17,614 nt of DNA from Anaerolineae bacterium (GTDB taxonomy: Bacteria > Chloroflexota > Anaerolineae > JAFGEY01): assembly GCA_016929205.1 (NCBI GenBank), contig JAFGJF010000389.1:1-17614 (forward strand), in the 5' to 3' direction. Positions 7,337 through 13,133 of the stretch are shown here, piece after piece; position 1 is the first letter of the stretch; each line of letters begins with the position of its first letter. The notes under the pieces were generated by a model. That model was not told the origin of the DNA. It worked only from the letters and a program-made list of their open reading frames with translations, and searched no databases. The position numbers and the translations under genes were made by a program.

Positions 7337-7708
7337 ATGGCAAAATCGCGTACGGAATTAATGATTGACCATCTGCGGGATATGCAGGTCAGCACACCAG
7401 ACATCGAAGCTTCGGCAGTGGTCAGCCTAGATGGCCTGATGATGGCCTCGTCGTTGCCTGCCGGTATGGAAGAAGATCGTGTCTCTGCAATGTCGGCTGC
7501 TATGCTCAGCCTGGGTGAGCGCATTGCAGGCGAACTGGGGCGGGGCTATCTGGACCAGGTATACATCAAAGGCGAGAATGGTTATGTTATCCTGATGTAC
7601 GTAGGTGAAGAAGCCGTCCTCACCGTTATGGCCCGCAAACAGGCCAAGTTGGGCTTGATCTTTTTGGATATGCGCCGAACTGTGGAGCAGTTGGAGAAAA
7701 TCGTCTAG
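7337..7708 (+). CDS. Roadblock/LC7 domain protein (MglB-like)
   Basis: This 123-residue protein is almost entirely one roadblock/LC7 domain. Relatives are small dimeric proteins that bind or regulate Ras-like GTPases, such as MglB acting on MglA in polarity and motility. The typical pattern is present: an N-terminal helix (MIDHLRDM), the strand pair SAVVSLDGLMMASSLP, the long helix with MSAAMLSLGERIAGELG, and the strands YVILMYVGEEAVLTVMA. The ATG at 7337 follows AAAGGAG at 7 nt. The frame stays open back to 7211, but that part overlaps the promoter and gives an unrelated Ser/Leu-rich sequence. No MglA-like GTPase is in the window, so the partner may be encoded elsewhere, or the protein may work with the V4R protein and response regulator that follow. 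Confidence 0.88.
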   Translation: MAKSRTELMIDHLRDMQVSTPDIEASAVVSLDGLMMASSLPAGMEEDRVSAMSAAMLSLGERIAGELGRGYLDQVYIKGENGYVILMYVGEEAVLTVMARKQAKLGLIFLDMRRTVEQLEKIV

Positions 7709-7757
7709 ATCGGGTCAAACAACGGCGGCGGGTGCGGCTGGGTTTGATCGTCATGCA

Positions 7758-7815
7758 GCAGTAAAGGTGCGACGCGGCAACCCGGCTACCGCAGTAAACC
7801 GCCAGAAGAGGCACC
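7758..7815 (+). promoter_or_regulatory. Possible structured leader with GCAGTAAA direct repeat
   Basis: GCAGTAAA occurs at 7758-7765 and 7791-7798. GGTGC (7766-7770) can pair with GCACC (7811-7815), enclosing a GCGG/CCGC stem (7774-7777 with 7789-7792). I do not recognise a known riboswitch. It may be an RNA fold or a protein-binding region in front of the V4R gene. Confidence 0.25.
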
Positions 7816-7816
7816 C

Positions 7817-7853
7817 TGTCAAGTGTGCAAACTAGATCTGATGCAACTTGACA
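7817..7853 (+). promoter_or_regulatory. Strong hairpin/inverted repeat before the V4R start
   Basis: TGTCAAGT (7817-7824) pairs perfectly with ACTTGACA (7846-7853), and an inner TGCA/TGCA pair extends the stem past a single bulged base. The 3' arm ends 10 nt before the ribosome site. There is no U-tract, so a translation-control hairpin or a dyad operator is more likely than a terminator. Confidence 0.45.
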
Positions 7854-7863
7854 CTCTGCACCG

Positions 7864-7869
7864 AGGAGG
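7864..7869 (+). promoter_or_regulatory. Ribosome binding site that fixes a GTG start
   Basis: AGGAGG ends 8 nt before GTG 7878. The open frame runs upstream to a TTG at 7848, but that TTG lies inside the hairpin and lacks a ribosome site, so GTG 7878 is the likely start. Confidence 0.75.
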
Positions 7870-7877
7870 GAACAAAC

Positions 7878-8507
7878 GTGTCAATAGAACCAAGTGGATT
7901 TTATTATCCGAACAAAATTGCAAGAATCTATTTGGAAGTCTTGGAAGATATTATGGGCAAAAACGGTCTGAACTCGGTCTTGCACAAAGCAGGGCTTGAC
8001 GGCATGATCGACAACTATCCGCCCGATAATCTGAAAAAAGAATTCGATTTTGCCGACTTTTCGATGCTCAATCAAGCGCTCGATGACACCTATGGTCCAC
8101 GCGGTGGACGCGTCTTTGCCCTGCGTGGAGGCAAAGCAGCCGTCAAAGCCGGCCTCGAGGCATTTGGCGCAGCAGTGGGTGTCGGCGGGCTGGCGATGAA
8201 AGTTCTGCCCAACGCGGCAAAACTCAAGATCGGGCTGCCGGCCATGGCTCAGATTTTTAGCCGTTTTAGCGATCAGACGAGCCGGGTCGAAGAAAAAGAC
8301 GATCGTTTTGTATACATCATTGAAAGGTGCCCTGTGTGCTGGGGCCGGCATGCAGACCGGACAATTTGCCATGGAGCTGTCGGACTGCTGCAGGGTGGTG
8401 TACACTGGGCAAGTGGTGGCAAAGACTACAAAGTGGTGCAAACATGCTGTCACGCGATGGGACATGAAGATTGTCGGTTTGACATCTTTAAGGACCCACT
8501 GAACTGA
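7878..8507 (+). CDS. V4R (4-vinyl reductase) domain protein
   Basis: This 209-residue protein has a C-terminal V4R domain (about 140-205), known as a small-molecule or metal-binding domain in bacteriochlorophyll 8-vinyl reductase-related proteins and in many regulators. The domain shows CPVC (151-154), Cys164, a CCHAMGHEDCRF stretch (190-201) with Cys190, Cys191 and Cys199, and several histidines, so metal or cofactor binding is plausible. The N-terminal 60 residues (PNKIARIYLEVLEDIMG, then a hydrophobic helical part) match the usual N-terminal half of such proteins. Placement between a roadblock protein and a response regulator suggests a sensor or adaptor role rather than pigment synthesis. 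No photosynthesis gene is visible. The gap to the roadblock gene is 169 nt. Confidence 0.82.
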   Translation: MSIEPSGFYYPNKIARIYLEVLEDIMGKNGLNSVLHKAGLDGMIDNYPPDNLKKEFDFADFSMLNQALDDTYGPRGGRVFALRGGKAAVKAGLEAFGAAVGVGGLAMKVLPNAAKLKIGLPAMAQIFSRFSDQTSRVEEKDDRFVYIIERCPVCWGRHADRTICHGAVGLLQGGVHWASGGKDYKVVQTCCHAMGHEDCRFDIFKDPLN

Positions 8508-8565
8508 GCCATATCGTATTGCAGCATGATGAACGTCCAACGGCATTGGCGGCGGTGAGCATGCT

Positions 8566-8618
8566 ATCGGTTGGTCGGACTTGTCAGACTCTGCCGCATC
8601 TGCCCCGATCGGTTGGTC
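8566..8618. repeat. 11-bp direct repeat spaced 42 bp
   Basis: ATCGGTTGGTC occurs at 8566-8576 and again at 8608-8618. The 42-bp offset is four helical turns, which would put both copies on one DNA face. They lie upstream of the response regulator gene and may be binding sites. The 183-bp gap shows no gene. Confidence 0.55.
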
Positions 8619-8690
8619 ATATCACACGTTCCAGGCATTCTTATCACAAGTTGTGGCCTCACGTATCCCAAGTTCGGGGGGGAGTGATTG

Positions 8691-9569
8691 ATGGATAAAC
8701 AGAAAACAATCCTAGTCGTCGAAGACGATCCAGACACAGCAGAAATGCTTCGTGCCTACTTTGAAGCTCAAGGATACGAAATATTGATCACCGCTTGGGG
8801 CAAAGACGCACTGGAGCTCTGCCAAAAGAACTTGCCCGATTTGATCGTTCAGGATATCCGCTTGCCGGATATGGATGGCTACCAGGTGGTCAGCGAGCTG
8901 CGCCGCAATCACCGTACCAGTACCATTCCGATCATCTTTTTGACAGAGAAAAAGGCCCGGGCAGACAAGATTTCGGGGCTCAAACTGGGCGCTGTAGACT
9001 ATATTACCAAACCATTTGATATGCAAGAGCTGCGACTCCGCGTGCGTAATGCGCTCCGCCGTGCCAGTTATGCCAGCCTGGTCAGCGCGGTCACCGGACT
9101 GCCCGGCAAAGAGGTGACAGAAGATCGCCTCAGGCTGATTCTTGAATTTGATGATTGGGCAGTTCTCTATATCTCTATCTCTGACCTCGAACCTTTTAAT
9201 GAAGCGTATGGTTTTGTGGCTGGAGATGACGTATTACGCGCAGTGGGTTTGATCGTCAGCAACGTGATCAATGAGTTTGGAACTGAAAATGATTTTGTTG
9301 GACACATCAACAAAGCCGACTTTGTATTGATTACCGAAGAAGCCAAATCCAGTGAGATCAGAGACAAACTCACCACCAGGCTTGACAGAGCATTCAACTA
9401 TTTCTATCCGATCAAAGATCTTGAATCCGGCAAACTTTCGGCGCCGATGGCCGCTGAAATGGGGATGGTCGTTGCCTCTTCCGGCACCTACGATGGCCCC
9501 CAGGCTCTCCTCGAAGCCACAATCAAGTCTCGCAAACCCGTTGCAGCAACTCATGTCCAGGAAACCTGA
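8691..9569 (+). CDS. Response regulator with degenerate GGDEF-like domain
   Basis: This 292-residue protein has a receiver domain (4-122) with acidic pocket Glu11/Asp12/Asp13, phospho-acceptor Asp55 (VQDIRLPD), Thr85 and Lys107 in TKPF. The C-terminal half (about 134-285) follows the GGDEF fold: TGLPGKE replaces the usual TGLPNR start, and YISISDLEPFNEAYG matches the metal-binding strand. The signature GGDEF position reads GHINKADF (204-211), lacking the Gly-Gly and acidic pair needed for cyclic di-GMP synthesis. It is therefore probably a signalling output or GTP/ligand-sensing domain without cyclase activity. ATG 8691 follows GGGGAG at normal spacing; a TTG three bases earlier is less likely. 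No histidine kinase is in the window. It closes the roadblock/V4R cluster, just before a terminator. Confidence 0.87.
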   Translation: MDKQKTILVVEDDPDTAEMLRAYFEAQGYEILITAWGKDALELCQKNLPDLIVQDIRLPDMDGYQVVSELRRNHRTSTIPIIFLTEKKARADKISGLKLGAVDYITKPFDMQELRLRVRNALRRASYASLVSAVTGLPGKEVTEDRLRLILEFDDWAVLYISISDLEPFNEAYGFVAGDDVLRAVGLIVSNVINEFGTENDFVGHINKADFVLITEEAKSSEIRDKLTTRLDRAFNYFYPIKDLESGKLSAPMAAEMGMVVASSGTYDGPQALLEATIKSRKPVAATHVQET

Positions 9570-9604
9570 CGCCGGAGACAGTGTCGCTGCCAATATGCAT
9601 CGTG

Positions 9605-9630
9605 ACGCCTGGCGGCTGCCAGGCGTTTTT
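9605..9630 (+). terminator. Rho-independent terminator after the response regulator
   Basis: ACGCCTGGC (9605-9613) and GCCAGGCGT (9618-9626) form a perfect 9-bp stem with a GGCT loop, followed by a T tract to 9630. It ends the roadblock/V4R/response-regulator unit and separates it from the translin operon. Confidence 0.92.
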
Positions 9631-9725
9631 ACATCATTGAGCCCCAAAAGGCTACGACAACCGTCGATCCGATAGCACCATCCACTGTGACGGTCTGGTC
9701 TACCACAATAACCAAGGAGTGTCGT

Positions 9726-10376
9726 ATGGAAAATCTAGCGACCATTGTTGATGCCATCCGCAGCGAACTGGACACACGAAGCGAAGTACGAGATCAAGCC
9801 ATTCGCCGTTCTCGAACGCTGATCCGCTATTGCGCCAACAGCATCCGGGCAATGCATAGAAGAGAATTCGCTCAAGCACGAGACCTGCTCGAGACGGCGC
9901 GCCAGGCCGCATTTGAAATGGTCGACGATACACGACAATACCCAAGCGTCTACTATGCCGGCTATACACAGGACGCGCTCAAAGAATTTGTCGAAGCCCA
10001 GGCAACGTACGCCCTCCTGCACAGCGATCCTGTCCCGACATTGGATACGCTGGGCGTTGAGGTGGATCATCCAGCCTATCTGAAAGGCCTGGCCGAAGCG
10101 GCCAGCGAAATGCGCCGCGCCATTCTGGACACGATTCGCAAAGGAGACTTTGAGCGGGGTGAAGCGCTGCTTACCGATATGGAAGAAATCTATGCGGCCA
10201 TGATCACGATCGATTTTCCCGACGCCGTCACCAGCGGGTTGAGGCGTACCACCGACGCATTGCGTGCCGTACTGGAGCGCACGCGCGGGGATCTGACCGT
10301 CTCAATGCAGCAGGAAAAACTCCGGCAGGCGCTGTCCCAATTTGAAGAACGCGTAACCAATGCCGCCCAAGGGTAA
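9726..10376 (+). CDS. Translin-family nucleic-acid-binding protein
   Basis: This 216-residue, mostly helical protein matches the archaeal/bacterial translin family (COG2178-like). Eukaryotic translin and TRAX form an octameric barrel that binds and cuts single-stranded RNA. Family features are visible along the chain: IRRSRTLIRYCANSIRAMHRREF (start at about 26), KEFVEAQATYALL with Glu87 and Glu90, the GLAEAASEMRRAILDTIRKGDF core (121-142), MEEIYAAMITIDFPD (152-166) and the TRGDLT ending (186-191). The acidic residues at 87, 90, 128 and 153/154 could form a TRAX-like metal site, but I cannot align them precisely. ATG 9726 has AAGGAG upstream; an in-frame TTG-type start at 9687 is less likely. 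Its last 17 nt overlap the next gene, so it probably acts together with the Cas4-like pair. Confidence 0.8.
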   Translation: MENLATIVDAIRSELDTRSEVRDQAIRRSRTLIRYCANSIRAMHRREFAQARDLLETARQAAFEMVDDTRQYPSVYYAGYTQDALKEFVEAQATYALLHSDPVPTLDTLGVEVDHPAYLKGLAEAASEMRRAILDTIRKGDFERGEALLTDMEEIYAAMITIDFPDAVTSGLRRTTDALRAVLERTRGDLTVSMQQEKLRQALSQFEERVTNAAQG

Positions 10377-10614
10377 ACGCGTCACAGCCAGCGAAATTGG
10401 GCAATACGCCTTTTGTGCTCGCGCATGGTGGTTCAGAACAGTCGAAAAACTAGAGCCACTCAACGTTGTGGCGCTGGATAGAGGAACTGCCGCTCACGAG
10501 CAGCACGGCTGGCAGGTCGTCCTGGCACGAGGGCTTAGAAAACTGGCCTTTGTATTGCTCGGTCTGTTTGCCCTGCTGATCATTGCCTGGGGTGTTACGA
10601 GGTTGTTGGTATGA
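10360..10614 (+). CDS. Cas4/RecB-like nuclease, N-terminal half with C-terminal membrane helix
   Basis: This 84-residue protein looks like the start of a Cas4-type PD-(D/E)XK nuclease: TASEIGQYAFCARAWWFR (9-26) holds the first Fe-S cysteine (Cys19), and RGTAAHEQHG (41-50) gives the RecB-motif histidine (His46). It then ends in a transmembrane helix (about 61-83) instead of continuing into the catalytic core. The start ATG lies inside the translin gene (17 nt overlap) without a strong ribosome site, which suggests coupled translation. Its stop overlaps the next start as ATGA. Alone it lacks the catalytic Asp/Glu/Lys, so it must need the following gene product. An alternative is that a single-base sequencing error split one 262-residue gene. 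Confidence 0.72.
   Translation: MPPKGKRVTASEIGQYAFCARAWWFRTVEKLEPLNVVALDRGTAAHEQHGWQVVLARGLRKLAFVLLGLFALLIIAWGVTRLLV
10599..10602 (+). promoter_or_regulatory. Ribosome binding site for the second Cas4-like half
   Basis: GAGG ends 8 nt before ATG 10611. A properly spaced ribosome site at the overlap supports a real second gene over a sequencing frameshift. Confidence 0.5.
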
Positions 10615-11147
10615 ACAGGCTCTTGATCATCGGCATCGTGCTTTTTGTCGTGAGCCTGTTCTTGTTATGGTACGCGGGACAACTCCGGCGACGGACCGGA
10701 CTTCCCCCTGGCCGCGTCATCTATTCCGATACGCGCACCTGGCAGGATTGCCCCCAAGCACTGTATGCGCCCTCGATCAATTTGACAGGCAAGCCAGACT
10801 ATCTCGTAAAAAAGTGGAACTATGTGATTCCAGTAGAACTCAAGTCAGGCGCGCCCCCTACCGAACCATACCGCAGCCACGTCCTTCAACTGGCAGCTTA
10901 TTGTTTGCTGGTCGAGGAAGCATACGGCCAACGTCCTCCCTACGGATTGATCAGCTATCAGAGCAGCTTGGGATCGCCGACGCGCACCTTTTCGATCAAG
11001 TTCACGAACGAGTTGGAAGACGAACTGCTCGATACCATTGAATGGCTGCGTGAAGATTGGCGCACTCGAGATGCCGATCGAGACCACAACGATCCACTGC
11101 GCTGCCGAGCTTGTGGGTATGTAGAATTTTGCGATCAAAGATTGTAA
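10611..11147 (+). CDS. Cas4/RecB-like nuclease, catalytic half with N-terminal membrane helix
   Basis: This 178-residue protein begins with a transmembrane helix (4-22) and continues with the rest of the Cas4-like fold. GKPDYLV (60-66) supplies Asp63, VELKSG (75-80) supplies the Glu76-x-Lys78 pair, and LQLAAYC (92-98) is the QxxxY motif with Gln93 and Tyr97. RCRACGYVEFC (164-174) supplies Cys165, Cys168 and Cys174. With Cys19 of the preceding protein these make the four cysteines of a Cas4 [4Fe-4S] site. The two membrane helices would form a hairpin that leaves both soluble parts in the cytoplasm. Cas4 and its relatives are DNA exonucleases, but no CRISPR array, Cas1 or Cas2 is present, so a CRISPR role is unlikely from context. 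The gene ends 31 bp before a convergent lipoprotein gene. Confidence 0.8.
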   Translation: MNRLLIIGIVLFVVSLFLLWYAGQLRRRTGLPPGRVIYSDTRTWQDCPQALYAPSINLTGKPDYLVKKWNYVIPVELKSGAPPTEPYRSHVLQLAAYCLLVEEAYGQRPPYGLISYQSSLGSPTRTFSIKFTNELEDELLDTIEWLREDWRTRDADRDHNDPLRCRACGYVEFCDQRL

Positions 11148-11178
11148 ACTGCCATAAACAAGGGCGCAAGGTCGACAT

Positions 11179-12933
11179 CTAGGAATTGAATAACCCCGGC
11201 GCGTACAAAACCAGGGTCAGCACGGTATCGACCAGGGCTAAAATGAAATACGCTCTAAAGATCGTCGGCCTTGCCGCTCTGCGGCTATAGAGATATACGG
11301 CCCCGATGCCCAACAACAAAAGGAGAACCGGCACAGCGATGCTAAACACCACCGCCAGTTCTTTGGGAAAGAGCTGCAAAAACGGCGTGCCGGCCGATAG
11401 CCCCGGCAAGAAAATCGATTTGGCGAGAACATAGATAACTATCGAAACCGCAAACCCGACTTTTCCCCCCGTATATTCCAAATCTTCGTACCCGCTGAAC
11501 GTAAAGAACCCCACGATCCAGACCAAGCCGGAAAACACCCAGATGCCGGCAATCGGCAGCAAACCCAGTCCGGAAAACACGCCCCATATAACATCGGCGG
11601 TGACCAGCACCACATCACTCGTGCTCGTACGATTCAACCACTGTTTTGCTTCGGGCGCGTTAGTGGCATAGTATACGTCGTAGGCGCGAAATCCGGCAGT
11701 GTCGATCCAGGCCAGGTGCAGGTTGCGATCGATATCGGAGGCCAGCAAAGGGATCAATGATGCGCCCGGCGTCTTGCTCGCCAATTGGTACCCAACTTGA
11801 TTCCCTTGTGCAAACACCCCCATCGCCACCTGAATCTGGCTGTCGGACTGTGAGTGCGTCATCAAGCTGAACGCCACCGGCAGTTCACTCTGTTGGCCTC
11901 CAGCAGCCGACGGCGCGTTCACAAAGTCACTGCTGTACAAAATCTCGTCCGGAGAAAGCAGATCGAGTTGAGTATAGCCATATGGGCCGGCATAGGGGCT
12001 ATAATCCGGTTGCGACAAAGGCGGAAGGCCAACCACGCCGGAACGAACCGTCGAATCTCCACTTTTGAAGGTGACATAATAAGAATCGGCTGCAGTCGGG
12101 GAAAGCCCGCCACCCAGGTTTTGCACGCCCCAGAAAACATAGATATCGTCTGTCTCAAGACCAATACTCGGGCCAAAGTAGACCGCTCCCTCGGCAAATT
12201 CAAAGGAAGACAGCTTTCGCCCACCTTCTGGCACAAGCACGGCCCCCGGGCTCAAAGTGGCATAGTACACCTGGCGCGCGGTCGTCGCATTGGCCTGCAG
12301 CCAAACCAGGTGCACGTCCCCATGCTCACCCACAAGGACAAAAGGATCGATCCCTTGCAGCGCAAGCACCTGGCGCGTTGCGGATGCATCCAACGTGGCG
12401 TGCACAAGCCCTTGCTCATCGCCTTGAATATCACTGGACCAAACGAATGCCACCTCTCCGGCCAAAGGATACATTCGAAATCCAGTCACATTCTCATCTT
12501 CCAGCGACAGCCGACGCAGATCGGCCGGATGTCCATCGCGATCGATGACGCTGTGGAACAATTGCTGTATCCCTTGATCCCGGGAGAGCCAGGCCAAATG
12601 CACCCTGTTTGCGGCATCGACCTCGAGCTGCGGCTTGCGCGGCAAAGGCGTATTCACATCCAGCACTTGATTGCTCACCATGCGCGCCTGATCGTCAAGA
12701 TGGGCATAGTGCAATTGGCTCTCGTTACACCACACCAGATGCACGTGCCGATCTGTATCCACGGCCAAAGCCACCGGCTGTTTGAGATCGGCTCTCCCCA
12801 GCAGCAAGCCCCGGCTCCAATCGGGCGATGGTTTTTCGCTGCGATCGGTCTCCACGTTACAGCCGCTGGTAAGCAAGCCCGACAGGAATAGAAACAGCAC
12901 CACGAACGCGATCCGCTTTTGACGTTTTTTCAT
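11179..12933 (-). CDS. Lipoprotein with propeller-like exterior and C-terminal multi-helix membrane domain
   Basis: The 584-residue product begins with a lipoprotein signal (MKKRQKRIAF, hydrophobic core, LTSGC with Cys25). The large external part (30 to about 440) contains recurring HVHLVW-like strands: HVHLVWC, RVHLAWL, DVHLVWL, YVFWG and LHLAWID. They are spaced as in BNR/sialidase-type beta-propellers. No catalytic signature is evident. The last 140 residues hold about five transmembrane helices, including GVFSGLGLLPIAG, VSIVIYVLAKSIFL, VPVLLLLLGIGAVYL and ILALVDTVLTLVLYA. The protein would therefore be held at both ends. I chose ATG 12933 because it begins the signal peptide; the open frame continues to 13044 but crosses a predicted promoter. 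The function is not recognised; a sensor or ligand-binding surface protein is possible. Confidence 0.75.
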   Translation of the reverse strand: MKKRQKRIAFVVLFLFLSGLLTSGCNVETDRSEKPSPDWSRGLLLGRADLKQPVALAVDTDRHVHLVWCNESQLHYAHLDDQARMVSNQVLDVNTPLPRKPQLEVDAANRVHLAWLSRDQGIQQLFHSVIDRDGHPADLRRLSLEDENVTGFRMYPLAGEVAFVWSSDIQGDEQGLVHATLDASATRQVLALQGIDPFVLVGEHGDVHLVWLQANATTARQVYYATLSPGAVLVPEGGRKLSSFEFAEGAVYFGPSIGLETDDIYVFWGVQNLGGGLSPTAADSYYVTFKSGDSTVRSGVVGLPPLSQPDYSPYAGPYGYTQLDLLSPDEILYSSDFVNAPSAAGGQQSELPVAFSLMTHSQSDSQIQVAMGVFAQGNQVGYQLASKTPGASLIPLLASDIDRNLHLAWIDTAGFRAYDVYYATNAPEAKQWLNRTSTSDVVLVTADVIWGVFSGLGLLPIAGIWVFSGLVWIVGFFTFSGYEDLEYTGGKVGFAVSIVIYVLAKSIFLPGLSAGTPFLQLFPKELAVVFSIAVPVLLLLLGIGAVYLYSRRAARPTIFRAYFILALVDTVLTLVLYAPGLFNS

Positions 12934-12958
12934 AGACTCAACTCGACCTTTTCCAACT

Positions 12959-12971
12959 GCCAACAATTGGC
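12959..12971. promoter_or_regulatory. Palindrome at the predicted lipoprotein transcription start
   Basis: GCCAACAATTGGC is a perfect inverted repeat (5-bp arms, 3-nt centre). It lies just downstream of the minus-strand -10 box, where an operator could block initiation. Confidence 0.3.
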
Positions 12972-12973
12972 CC

Positions 12974-13001
12974 ATTATACCATGGATCTGGAATGAACCA
13001 A
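12974..13001 (-). promoter_or_regulatory. Predicted promoter for the lipoprotein gene
   Basis: On the minus strand a perfect TATAAT (12979-12974) lies 16 nt from TTGGTT (13001-12996), a weak -35. The leader to ATG 12933 would be about 33 nt. Confidence 0.45.
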
Positions 13002-13072
13002 GTTTGCCATACACTGGTTTCTCCAATATCAAACAATGCATCACAGTTTGCCCACTTTTGCCCTACCCGACT

Positions 13073-13101
13073 TTGACACAAAACTGGCGGCGTAGTAAAA
13101 T
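13073..13101 (+). promoter_or_regulatory. Predicted sigma-70 promoter for the permease fusion
   Basis: TTGACA (13073-13078), a 17-nt spacer and TAAAAT (13096-13101) make a near-consensus promoter. The start falls near 13108, so ATG 13134 with AAGGAG at 13118-13123 is favoured over a GTG at 13113. Confidence 0.72.
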
Positions 13102-13133
13102 CGGACAAACGGGTGATAAGGAGCCGAGCATTT

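Noticed and set aside
7766..7815. Resemblance to part of a cyclic di-GMP-I riboswitch on the minus strand
   Set aside because: The minus strand contains GGTAGCCGGGTTGCC, like the 3' part of that riboswitch, but the GGCAAACC and ACGCAAAGCC parts are missing and no gene follows on that strand.
8691..9569. An active diguanylate cyclase
   Set aside because: The GGDEF signature is replaced by GHINKADF, so the catalytic glycine and acidic pair are absent.
10360..11147. A CRISPR-Cas adaptation module because of the Cas4 motifs
   Set aside because: There is no Cas1, Cas2 or repeat-spacer array, and the proteins carry membrane helices not typical of CRISPR Cas4.
11854..12891. A plus-strand open frame of 345 codons opposite the lipoprotein gene
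   Set aside because: The opposite strand has a coherent signal peptide, repeats and membrane helices, while this frame gives low-complexity Arg/His/Gln sequence.
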